A stretch of DNA of 8,135 nucleotides from Nitrospirota bacterium (GTDB taxonomy: Bacteria; Nitrospirota; Thermodesulfovibrionia; Thermodesulfovibrionales; UBA6898). The notes below the pieces were generated by a model. That model saw only the letters and a program-made list of their open reading frames with translations. It was not told where the DNA came from and made no database searches. Position 1 is the stretch's first letter; the number at the start of each line of letters is the position of its first letter. The stretch covers positions 1 through 8,135 of the forward strand of contig JAOUFP010000103.1 of NCBI GenBank assembly GCA_029858145.1. Reading direction: 5' to 3'. Both the position numbers and the translations under genes were made by a program. Positions 1 to 6,289 of the stretch are shown piece by piece.

Positions 1-24
1 GAAGATGATCGTTATTTTATGTAA

Positions 25-1029
25 ATGAAATTTCTAATAAAGGCCTGCATAAGCTGCTCCCTCTCATTTTTTGTGGTTTTGATATCGTTTGTTATTGGAC
101 ACACTTCTGTGACAGGGGTATGTTCCAACTGTCATACTATGCATAACAGTCAGAACGGCGCTGCAGTGGCTAAAGATGACAGCGGAAGTGTTACCTCTAC
201 CCCTCATGACGCATTGCTGATCTACAGCTGTTTAGGCTGCCATACAGCGACCAGCAATACTACCTGGAAAGATCCCTTTACAAAGGCGCCCATTATATTG
301 AACACCGTGGGCACCAATTACGGCTACAACAATGAGGGGCTTTCGGCAGGTAATTTTTATAATGTAGTGTCATCTGATAATACCGGCCACAATGTCCTGG
401 CTGGCAATGATGACGGCACGCTCGGCAATACACCACCCGGCGGGAGTGCTTTAGGAACAAAGATTCAGTGTGCAGGGACCGCCGGCTGCCACGGCAACAG
501 GACCGAATCCAATCAGATAACAGATTTAAAAGGTGCTCATCATACGGTTGACACCACAATTGATGGCAACACAGTCGGCAGGAGCTACCGGTTTCTTAAG
601 GGAATCACCGGGATAGAAGACGATGACTGGGAACAAGAGACAGCTACGAACCACAACTGGTATAAAGGGGCTATCGGCGATAGTGACCCGTCTACGATAA
701 GTTATCTCTGCGCCGAGTGTCACGGCAACTTCCATAGTCAAAGCGGGATCGGAACACAGTCTCCCTGGTTCCGGCATCCAACCGATATCCTTTTGCCTCA
801 GACTGGTGAATATTCAGTGTATGATCCTGCGTCCGGTTATTCTGTTAAAGCCCCTGTTGCATGGACAGACCCTGCAAGCCCCACAAGAGCGACTGCCGTT
901 GTCATGTGTCTTTCCTGCCACAGGGCGCACGCGTCGCCGTATTTCAAGATGGTGAGGTGGGACATAAAGAGCGGAACACTGTCGACAGCGCTGTCGGGAT
1001 GCAACGTATGCCACACTTCGAAGAATTAG
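25..1029 (+). CDS. OmcS-like hexaheme c-type cytochrome, secreted
   Basis: Secreted multiheme electron-transfer protein of 334 aa. A basic start and hydrophobic stretch (residues 1-25) form a Sec signal peptide, perhaps cleaved near V-I-G/H26. Five CXXCH haem sites lie at residues 33-37, 69-73, 229-233, 295-299 and 326-330. A sixth site at 149-156 reads CAGTAGCH, a CX5CH variant. The order and surroundings match what I remember of Geobacter OmcS: CxxCHTMHNS first, then CXXCH, a GHNxxAG segment (121-127), the third haem site, a CAxCH with a nearby FH, RHP (250-252), CLSCHRAHAS (295-304) and a last CXXCH at the very C terminus. OmcS is longer (about 430 aa precursor). Ten further histidines (26, 40, 61, 122, 171, 172, 210, 236, 251, 302) are enough for bis-His ligation of six haems. 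Whether it polymerises is inference. The ATG directly follows an in-frame TAA (22-24) and has no clear Shine-Dalgarno sequence. Multihaem secreted cytochrome is certain; the OmcS relationship is likely. Confidence 0.9.
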   Translation: MKFLIKACISCSLSFFVVLISFVIGHTSVTGVCSNCHTMHNSQNGAAVAKDDSGSVTSTPHDALLIYSCLGCHTATSNTTWKDPFTKAPIILNTVGTNYGYNNEGLSAGNFYNVVSSDNTGHNVLAGNDDGTLGNTPPGGSALGTKIQCAGTAGCHGNRTESNQITDLKGAHHTVDTTIDGNTVGRSYRFLKGITGIEDDDWEQETATNHNWYKGAIGDSDPSTISYLCAECHGNFHSQSGIGTQSPWFRHPTDILLPQTGEYSVYDPASGYSVKAPVAWTDPASPTRATAVVMCLSCHRAHASPYFKMVRWDIKSGTLSTALSGCNVCHTSKN

Positions 1030-1141
1030 GGATGGATGGAATTTTAATGATATTTTACAGTGGTGAGTAGATACATGCAAAATGTCATGCTCAGACTTGA
1101 TCGGAGCATCTAATTCCTTGTTCCGGATTTCCGGAGCGAAT

Positions 1142-1169
1142 TTGTCAATCTTGTATAAACAGTACTAAT
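1142..1169 (+). promoter_or_regulatory. possible sigma-70-type promoter for the octaheme cytochrome
   Basis: TTGTCA (1142-1147) matches five of six bases of a -35 box. With a 16-bp spacer the -10 candidate is ACTAAT (1164-1169, four of six). A second -10-like sequence, TATAAA (1154-1159), lacks a -35 at the right distance. The position, close to the ATG at 1185, fits separate transcription of this gene, but the region is AT-rich and such matches arise by chance. Confidence 0.25.
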
Positions 1170-1184
1170 GATTTATATTAAAAA

Positions 1185-2675
1185 ATGGTTCGAATGAAAA
1201 AAGAATTGAGAGCAAGGAAGGCGATACTGCTCCTGTTTATCCTGATAATCGGTCTTACTGTTTTCGGGGTAGTATTGTACCCTGAAAAGGCTAGCAGCGG
1301 GCCGTTCCTGAATTCGACCCACGGCAATTCATCCTATGGCGTGAACCGCGCGTCAATTTCAGCGTTCGGATACCCGAAAGGCCACTGCACCCACTGCCAC
1401 GAGCAGCATGCCAGTATCGGGGGAAGTGAGCCGGCTCCAGATTCGACTCCAGACGCCGATAATTTCCTCCTTTTCTGGGACAACTATACGAGCCAGACCG
1501 AAAACGTCTGCCTCAAATGTCATGTAAATACGGGCTCGGTGCAAGTTGGAGAAAGTATTACCAATCACAGCTACAGCTTCCGTGCCGGAAGGTTATCGCC
1601 TGATTTTCTGAGTCCTGCTGATATTAAGCAAGCCTTCACATATTGTTATTCAGGATGCGGGGATACTACTACCGGTTCCTCTTCATCGCACAACCTCGGG
1701 AATATACAGGATTTCATCAAGGTAAGATGGAATTATACCGCCGATTCCAATCCCTGCACCGGCTGCCACAATCCCCATATGGTGATCGGAGATCCTGCAG
1801 GCACTGATTATTGGAGTTCTTCAAAGACTGACGGAACACGGGGCTATTCTCCTGTGTCACGACCGAGTCTTCACAGTAAGGTCACCAGCGACTGGGGCCT
1901 GTGGGGAGACGTTACAGCAGAAAGGATGGACGTGAAGGCGTCCAGCCTCGGAGGAGCCTATCAGGCGCCTCTTAATGGCAGCAGCACATATGAACCTGAC
2001 GGGTCGTCGACACAAGATGGCTCCAATCTGACTGATTTTGTGACCTTCTGCACCGACTGCCATGCAAACGACAACATCTCGACGAGCCACAACTTGTTCG
2101 ACCCGGCGACCGGGAACGTAGGAAGATACACACTTTTCAAAATTGACTGGACAAAGGAGCTGCACGGGCAAGTGGCGGCATTTCAGGGACTTCTTCTGTT
2201 GAGTTGTAATCCTGTGCCTTCAGTGTACCTTTTGGCTGATCCCTACGCATGCGGGACAAATTATGTCCTGTCCTGCACAGACTGCCACGAACCGCATGGT
2301 TCGCCGAACAACGTCTTAGCAAGGCCACGGGTTAACAACGGCTTTAACGACTGCGTATCATCGCCTCCGGATGTCGTCTGCGATTCAGAGGCAACCAAAG
2401 TAAAAGTAACCTATTATGGCACCGCGAACGGCCCTGACGGCAGGGCGAATAAAGAGTGGGTATACCTCTGCGGCAAATGCCATACCTATCTGAACAAGGA
2501 TTCACAGCACACACATCCAAAAGATGTGGATGGTCTGCCGGGCACGAGCGACTGTTTATATTGTCACCTCGGCGGCGGGAATGATTACCGTAATTGCGGC
2601 GAATGCCACTATCATGGAAGTACGTACGGCAAAAGCTTTGATTTCGCTATTGGTGACGATACGCCGTTGTTTTAG
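1185..2675 (+). CDS. octaheme c-type cytochrome with N-terminal membrane/signal segment
   Basis: Secreted or membrane-anchored electron-transfer protein of 496 aa with eight canonical CXXCH haem sites: residues 68-72, 109-113, 191-195, 289-293, 364-368, 429-433, 457-461 and 471-475. A basic start followed by a hydrophobic segment (about 13-31) is a Sec signal or an uncleaved anchor; a possible cleavage region is KASSG (35-39). Sites 191-198 and 364-371 are CxxCHxPH, as in the doubled-CXXCH cytochrome families. At least fourteen extra histidines are available as distal ligands. CYSGCG (154-159) looks like a haem site with CX3C spacing and no histidine, so it probably does not bind haem; Cys341, 356, 390 and 399 are additional non-haem cysteines that could form disulfides. 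I do not recognise a named family. It may pass electrons between periplasm and the OmcS-like protein, but that rests only on adjacency. Met4 (codon at 1194) is an equally plausible start, since neither ATG has a good ribosome binding site. Confidence 0.88.
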   Translation: MVRMKKELRARKAILLLFILIIGLTVFGVVLYPEKASSGPFLNSTHGNSSYGVNRASISAFGYPKGHCTHCHEQHASIGGSEPAPDSTPDADNFLLFWDNYTSQTENVCLKCHVNTGSVQVGESITNHSYSFRAGRLSPDFLSPADIKQAFTYCYSGCGDTTTGSSSSHNLGNIQDFIKVRWNYTADSNPCTGCHNPHMVIGDPAGTDYWSSSKTDGTRGYSPVSRPSLHSKVTSDWGLWGDVTAERMDVKASSLGGAYQAPLNGSSTYEPDGSSTQDGSNLTDFVTFCTDCHANDNISTSHNLFDPATGNVGRYTLFKIDWTKELHGQVAAFQGLLLLSCNPVPSVYLLADPYACGTNYVLSCTDCHEPHGSPNNVLARPRVNNGFNDCVSSPPDVVCDSEATKVKVTYYGTANGPDGRANKEWVYLCGKCHTYLNKDSQHTHPKDVDGLPGTSDCLYCHLGGGNDYRNCGECHYHGSTYGKSFDFAIGDDTPLF

Positions 2676-2685
2676 ATATTTTTTT

Positions 2686-2695
2686 AAGGAAGGAG
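2686..2695 (+). promoter_or_regulatory. strong ribosome binding site fixing a GTG start
   Basis: AAGGAAGGAG lies 10 nt before the GTG at 2706. It supports GTG as the start of the small cytochrome, since no other in-frame start would keep the signal peptide. The two larger cytochrome genes upstream have no comparable site. Confidence 0.7.
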
Positions 2696-2705
2696 TCTGG
2701 TTATC

Positions 2706-2963
2706 GTGGCTAAGATAGTTTCAGTAATACTCACGGTTTTTTTCTGCCTGAGCTTCGGCATGTTAGATTCCTCATATGCCGGAAGACGGGACTACGCGCC
2801 AAAAACAGAAGAGGAAAAGGCGCGGATTATGAAAGAGCACATGGAAAAAGTCAAAATGAAGAACCCCGCCAAATATGACGTGATGATAAAAAATGCCGGT
2901 GGACCCGTCACAAAGTGTATTGACTGCCACACCGAGGTCGAAGTCAAGAAGAAAAAACCGTGA
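2706..2963 (+). CDS. small secreted monoheme c-type cytochrome
   Basis: An 85-aa precursor with a clear Sec signal peptide (hydrophobic residues about 4-20, cleavage after SYA at 23-25), leaving a mature protein of about 60 residues. One haem site, CIDCH (71-75), sits near the C terminus and is followed by a lysine-rich tail. The segment before it (about 33-63) is highly charged and likely helical. The only non-CXXCH histidine is His45; Met46, Met51 and Met60 are other possible distal ligands, so the axial pair cannot be told from sequence. It starts with GTG, 30 bp after the octaheme gene, behind a strong ribosome binding site, and is probably co-transcribed with it. A periplasmic electron shuttle is the natural reading. 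I do not recognise a named family, and it is much shorter than standard class I cytochromes c (about 80-120 mature residues). Confidence 0.85.
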   Translation: MAKIVSVILTVFFCLSFGMLDSSYAGRRDYAPKTEEEKARIMKEHMEKVKMKNPAKYDVMIKNAGGPVTKCIDCHTEVEVKKKKP

Positions 2964-2991
2964 TACATGCTTTTTGGTCACGCTTTCGGTC

Positions 2992-3021
2992 CTTTTACGC
3001 GCCGGCTAAAGCCCGTAAAAG
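2992..3021 (+). terminator. hairpin after the cytochrome genes, possible terminator
   Basis: The arms CTTTTACG (2992-2999) and CGTAAAAG (3014-3021) pair perfectly over 8 bp, and GGC/GCC (3004-3006 and 3011-3013) can extend pairing inside the loop around a TAAA tetraloop. It begins 28 bp after the monoheme stop codon and before the atp promoter, where a terminator would be expected. There is no T-tract on either side, so a classic intrinsic terminator is not supported; it could instead be a dispersed palindromic element or an mRNA-stabilising hairpin. Confidence 0.35.
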
Positions 3022-3044
3022 CGCCACAGGTATTAATCATAAAA

Positions 3045-3082
3045 AAACCTTATAAACCTATAGACAAGTCTTTAGGTTACCT
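3045..3082 (+). repeat. cluster of AACCT half-sites with a 24-bp dyad upstream of the atp promoter
   Basis: AAACCT occurs at 3045-3050 and again at 3054-3059, 9 bp apart, and AGGTT occurs inverted at 3074-3078. The half-sites AACCTA (3055-3060) and TAGGTT (3073-3078), with inner AGAC (3062-3065) and GTCT (3068-3071), form a 24-bp dyad matching at 10 of 12 paired positions. AGGT-T-ACCT (3074-3082) is a further small palindrome. The cluster ends about 24 bp before the -35 box of the atp promoter, a usual position for a regulator site. The 2-nt centre makes it a poor RNA hairpin but a reasonable protein-binding dyad. No regulator is identified. Confidence 0.4.
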
Positions 3083-3105
3083 CCTATTTCTAACTATAAT
3101 TTCTC

Positions 3106-3134
3106 TTGACAATAAATTCTGCCTATGCTAATCT
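3106..3134 (+). promoter_or_regulatory. sigma-70-type promoter of the atp operon
   Basis: A perfect -35 box TTGACA (3106-3111) is followed after 17 bp by TAATCT (3129-3134), preceded by TGC so that it reads as an extended -10 (TGn). Transcription would start near 3141 and give a leader of about 36 nt to the b' start. A perfect TATAAT at 3095-3100 also exists but lacks a -35 at suitable distance. Confidence 0.6.
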
Positions 3135-3176
3135 CACTAAGTTTTTCAGCAAAATCCAAACTTAGAGGGAATTAAG

Positions 3177-3599
3177 ATGCTAGACATTGATAAGTTTTGG
3201 CTTTTGGTTTTAACTGCCAACTTCCTCGGCCTCATTTATATCCTGAATGTCATCCTTTTCAGACCATTGCTTAAAGTATTTCATGAAAGAGAAACCACGG
3301 TAAAAGGCTCTCTTGATGCGGCGAAGGAGATGGACATGAGGAAGGAAGAGGGCATTGAGCGCATGAACAGAGAGCTCTCCGAAGCCAGAAGCAAGGCAAA
3401 AGAGGCTTTTGAGTCGCTCAGAAACGAAGGGCTGGAGGTCCAGAAAAGTCTCCTTTCTGACGCTGAGGCAATCGCATCCGGAATGCTTCAGAAGGCAAGG
3501 GAAGAGTTAAAAAGCGAAGGACAAAAGGCCCGGCAGGCCCTCAAAGCTGACGTAGAGAAATTCTCTGATGAAATTGTCAGAAAGCTGGTAAGCGCATGA
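3177..3599 (+). CDS. atpF': F-type ATP synthase subunit b' (first b-type stator subunit)
   Basis: One of two b-type peripheral stalk subunits that connect the membrane Fo sector to F1 and hold the alpha/beta hexamer against rotor torque. The 140-aa protein has one membrane helix (about 7-28), then FRPLLKVFHERE (28-39), the usual membrane-exit pattern of b subunits, and a long charged, Ala/Glu/Lys-rich helix (about 36-136) expected to form the right-handed coiled coil with subunit b. It is a little shorter than E. coli b (156 aa). GAGGGA (3165-3170) is well placed before the ATG. It is the first gene of the operon and overlaps the next by 4 nt (ATGA). The b' label rests on gene order and on a second b gene following; sequence alone does not separate b from b' firmly. 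Confidence 0.88.
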   Translation: MLDIDKFWLLVLTANFLGLIYILNVILFRPLLKVFHERETTVKGSLDAAKEMDMRKEEGIERMNRELSEARSKAKEAFESLRNEGLEVQKSLLSDAEAIASGMLQKAREELKSEGQKARQALKADVEKFSDEIVRKLVSA

Positions 3600-4216
3600 A
3601 AAGAAAAAGCCCGAAAACAACGAAAGTTTCCCTGAGAAGTATCTCACGCCTGTTGTCTTTTGTCTGTCTCCTGCTGCTTGTATTTGCATCGCTTGTCTTT
3701 GCGAGCGAGGGCGGAGGAGGTGAGGAGCATGCCTCGGTACTAAAGGCCTATTTGTGGCCGGTCATAAATTTCCTGATTCTTGTAGGGGTCATGGTTTTCT
3801 TCCTCAGGAAGATGGATATCAAGGGTTATTTCAAGAAGAGGACAGAGCTTATCGAGCAGTCGCTTCGTGAAGCCCGTGAGGCAAAGGAGCTTGCGCAGAA
3901 GGCGCTCGCCCAGGTTGAGGAACGGCTCAAGGTGAAGGACACGGAGATGGAACAGATCATCGCGGGGGCGAAACTTTCAGGAGAAAATGAAAAGGCGCGT
4001 CTTATAGAAGAGGGTGACAAATTAAAGACACGCATTCTCGAACAGGCGAAGACCAACATAGACTATGAAGTAAAGAGGGCAAAGGAATCCATAAAAGAGG
4101 AAGCGGTAGAAATAGCCATGGAGCTTGCAGAGAAAAAACTGAGAGAAAAACTGTCGAAAGAAGAACAGTTGAAATTACTTGAAGAATCTTTAGCCAAGAT
4201 CGAGGGTAAAAATTGA
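3596..4216 (+). CDS. atpF: F-type ATP synthase subunit b with signal-peptide-like N terminus
   Basis: Second b-type subunit of the peripheral stalk, 206 aa. The N terminus is basic (1-18) followed by a hydrophobic stretch (19-36) ending VFA/S, which looks like a cleavable signal peptide. After a glycine/glutamate linker (38-45) comes the expected single membrane helix (about 52-70), then RKMDIKGYFKKR and a long charged coiled-coil helix to the C terminus. Without the leader the protein would be about 170 residues, close to ordinary b subunits. As I remember, Geobacter-type AtpF proteins have a similar leader, so it is lineage-typical and not a fusion. The gene overlaps atpF' by ATGA and atpH by TTGA, which suggests translational coupling and near-equal production of b' and b. 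Confidence 0.9.
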   Translation: MKRKSPKTTKVSLRSISRLLSFVCLLLLVFASLVFASEGGGGEEHASVLKAYLWPVINFLILVGVMVFFLRKMDIKGYFKKRTELIEQSLREAREAKELAQKALAQVEERLKVKDTEMEQIIAGAKLSGENEKARLIEEGDKLKTRILEQAKTNIDYEVKRAKESIKEEAVEIAMELAEKKLREKLSKEEQLKLLEESLAKIEGKN

Positions 4217-4752
4217 AACCAGTAAAAGAAGCCAAGAAATACGCAAAGATGTTTATCGGTATCGTGGGTATTGAAGAGGCCCCAAAGGCATTAGCCGAGC
4301 TCTCTTTGGTCGATGCGCTGATGGCAAAGAGCAAAGAGTTCAGAAGCCTCCTGGTGAATCCCGGCTTTTCTGCAGCGGAAAAGGAAAACGGCCTGAAGCA
4401 GGTTGCCGCGCGGTTGAGTCTGTCAGACAAGATGCTCAGGTTTGTAAGCCATCTTACACAGACCGGTGTGATCACCGCACTTTCTGATGTGATAAAGGCG
4501 GCAACCGTGCTCTACATGGAAAAGAAGAAAAAGGCGAAGGCCACAGTCCTGACTCCGGTGGAGATCAGCGCGAAGCATGAAGAAAGGCTGAAGGCTTCCC
4601 TGAAAAAGCTTATTGAGAAGGATGTCGATATAGAGTTTGTCATGGACCCTTCACTCCTTGGCGGTATTCTCGTGAAGGTGGGAAGCACCATGTACGACAG
4701 CAGCCTTAAAGGGCAGCTCAGACTGTTAAAAGATGAACTTATAAAGGGGTGA
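4213..4752 (+). CDS. atpH: F-type ATP synthase subunit delta
   Basis: The delta (OSCP) subunit caps the alpha/beta hexamer and joins it to the b'/b stalk. At 179 aa it has the normal family length. The N-terminal helical domain (about 1-105) begins VKEAKKYAKMFI and includes NPGFSAAEK (49-57). The C-terminal part contains DPSLLGGILVKVGSTMYD (144-161), the family signature region, followed by a short helix LKGQLRLLK. The start is TTG, overlapping the atpF stop as TTGA, with GAGGG (4202-4206) six nucleotides upstream. No other in-frame start would preserve the first helix. The gap to atpA is 4 nt. Confidence 0.93.
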   Translation: MKPVKEAKKYAKMFIGIVGIEEAPKALAELSLVDALMAKSKEFRSLLVNPGFSAAEKENGLKQVAARLSLSDKMLRFVSHLTQTGVITALSDVIKAATVLYMEKKKKAKATVLTPVEISAKHEERLKASLKKLIEKDVDIEFVMDPSLLGGILVKVGSTMYDSSLKGQLRLLKDELIKG

Positions 4753-4756
4753 TTCA

Positions 4757-6265
4757 ATGGAGATTAAGGTAGACGAAATCAGTGAGCTTTTAAGAAAACA
4801 GATAGCAGATTTCGAAAAGAAGGTCGATGTCAGCGAGGTGGGTTCTGTCATATCCGTCGGAGACGGTATCGCGAGGGTCTACGGCCTCGAAAAATGTATG
4901 GCATCAGAGCTTCTCGAGTTCCCGAACGGCATTATGGGCATGGCCCTCAACCTCGAGGAGGACACTGTCGGAGCGGTTCTCTTCGGTGAAGACTCCCTTA
5001 TCCATGAAGGTGACATCGTAAAGCGTACCGGCAGGATTATGTCTGTCCCGGCAGGCGAGGCATTGCGCGGGAGAGTCGTGAACGCCATCGGCCAGCCTAT
5101 CGACGGCAAAGGGCCGATCAATACGAGTGAAATGCGCATTGTCGACGTCGTAGCTCCCGGCATCATCGAAAGAAAATCCGTCCATGAGCCGCTTCAGACC
5201 GGTCTGAAGGCCATCGATGCCATGATCCCCATAGGCAGGGGGCAGAGAGAGCTCATCATCGGCGACCGCCAGACAGGAAAGACAGCGGTAGCCATCGACG
5301 CAATCATCAACCAGAGAGGCGGCGACGTCACCTGCATCTACGTTGCGGTTGGACAGAAAATGTCGAATATCGCCCGTGTCATGAAGACCCTTGAAGAAAA
5401 CGGCGCCATGGAGCATACCATCATCGTTGTGGCAACCGCCAGCGAGCCGGCTCCGCTTCAGTACATCGCTCCCTACACCGGATGCGCCATGGGGGAATAT
5501 TTCAGGGACAACGGCAAACATGCCTTGATCATATACGATGACCTGAGCAAACAGGCAACGGCCTACAGGCAGCTATCACTGCTCCTCAGGCGTCCTCCAG
5601 GCCGTGAGGCGTTTCCGGGCGACGTTTTCTATCTCCATTCAAGACTGCTTGAAAGGTCCGCAAAACTCTCCGATGAGCTCGGTGCCGGTTCATTGACTGC
5701 CCTCCCGATCATCGAGACGCAGGCGGGTGACGTTTCCGGATACATTCCGACGAACGTTATTTCGATTACAGACGGTCAGATATATCTCGAGCCCGAGCTT
5801 TTTTATGCCGGTGTGAGGCCTGCCGTTAACGTCGGTCTCTCTGTCAGCCGGGTCGGCGGCGCTGCCCAGACCAAGGCGATGAAGCAGGTTGCCGGTACCC
5901 TCAGGCTGGACCTCGCGCAGTTCAGGGAACTGGCGGCATTCGCGCAGTTCGGCAGCGATCTGGACAAATCAACAATGGCGCAGATTGAAAGAGGAAAGAG
6001 GATGGTCGAACTCCTCAAGCAGGACCAGTATGTCCCGATGTCGCTTGTCGAGCAGGTCTCGGTGCTCTTTGCGGCCACCCAGGGATTTCTTGACGATATC
6101 CCGGTCGAAGCAGTGAAGAAGTTTGAGTCGGAATTCATCCGTTTCATGAAAGACCGCAAGGCAGATGTCATGAAGGAGCTGGGTGACAAGAAGGCGATTG
6201 ATGACGAGCTTAAGCCGAAGATGATCGCAGCGCTTGAGGAATTCAAGAAGACCTTTCAGGCATAA
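4757..6265 (+). CDS. atpA: F-type ATP synthase subunit alpha
   Basis: Non-catalytic nucleotide-binding subunit of F1, 502 aa, the usual length. An N-terminal beta-barrel domain (about 25-92) precedes the nucleotide-binding domain with Walker A GDRQTGKT (169-176) and Walker B region ALIIYDD (256-262). PAVNVGLSVS (355-364) is the alpha/beta family signature, followed by Arg365, the counterpart of the arginine finger that reaches into the catalytic site of beta. The C-terminal helical domain (about 375-502) is complete. All key residues are present, so the protein looks functional. AAGGGG (4744-4749) sits 7 nt before the ATG, overlapping the end of atpH. Confidence 0.98.
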   Translation: MEIKVDEISELLRKQIADFEKKVDVSEVGSVISVGDGIARVYGLEKCMASELLEFPNGIMGMALNLEEDTVGAVLFGEDSLIHEGDIVKRTGRIMSVPAGEALRGRVVNAIGQPIDGKGPINTSEMRIVDVVAPGIIERKSVHEPLQTGLKAIDAMIPIGRGQRELIIGDRQTGKTAVAIDAIINQRGGDVTCIYVAVGQKMSNIARVMKTLEENGAMEHTIIVVATASEPAPLQYIAPYTGCAMGEYFRDNGKHALIIYDDLSKQATAYRQLSLLLRRPPGREAFPGDVFYLHSRLLERSAKLSDELGAGSLTALPIIETQAGDVSGYIPTNVISITDGQIYLEPELFYAGVRPAVNVGLSVSRVGGAAQTKAMKQVAGTLRLDLAQFRELAAFAQFGSDLDKSTMAQIERGKRMVELLKQDQYVPMSLVEQVSVLFAATQGFLDDIPVEAVKKFESEFIRFMKDRKADVMKELGDKKAIDDELKPKMIAALEEFKKTFQA

Positions 6266-6289
6266 TCCATTTTGAGATAAAGGAATAAA

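Noticed and set aside
861..1070. Plus-strand 69-aa frame overlapping the end of the OmcS-like gene
   Set aside because: It is out of frame with the cytochrome, which keeps its last two haem sites here, and the alternative product resembles nothing.
1087..1109. Inverted repeat ATGCTC/GAGCAT as a terminator after the hexaheme gene
   Set aside because: Only 6 bp with an 11-nt loop and no T-tract; this level of pairing is expected by chance.
3095..3100. Perfect TATAAT as the main atp promoter
   Set aside because: No -35-like sequence at 16-18 bp upstream; the TTGACA/extended -10 pair at 3106-3134 is the better candidate.
3596..3703. Fusion of a separate secreted domain to subunit b
   Set aside because: The extra N terminus is only a signal-like leader of about 36 residues, and similar leaders occur on b subunits of related bacteria.
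4002..4475. 157-aa minus-strand open frame across atpF and atpH
   Set aside because: Antisense to two well supported genes, with no ribosome binding evidence or domain pattern.
4904..5521. 205-aa open frame on the minus strand inside atpA
   Set aside because: It lies wholly antisense to a complete atpA with all motifs intact, and its translation shows no recognisable domain. It is a shadow of GC-rich codons.
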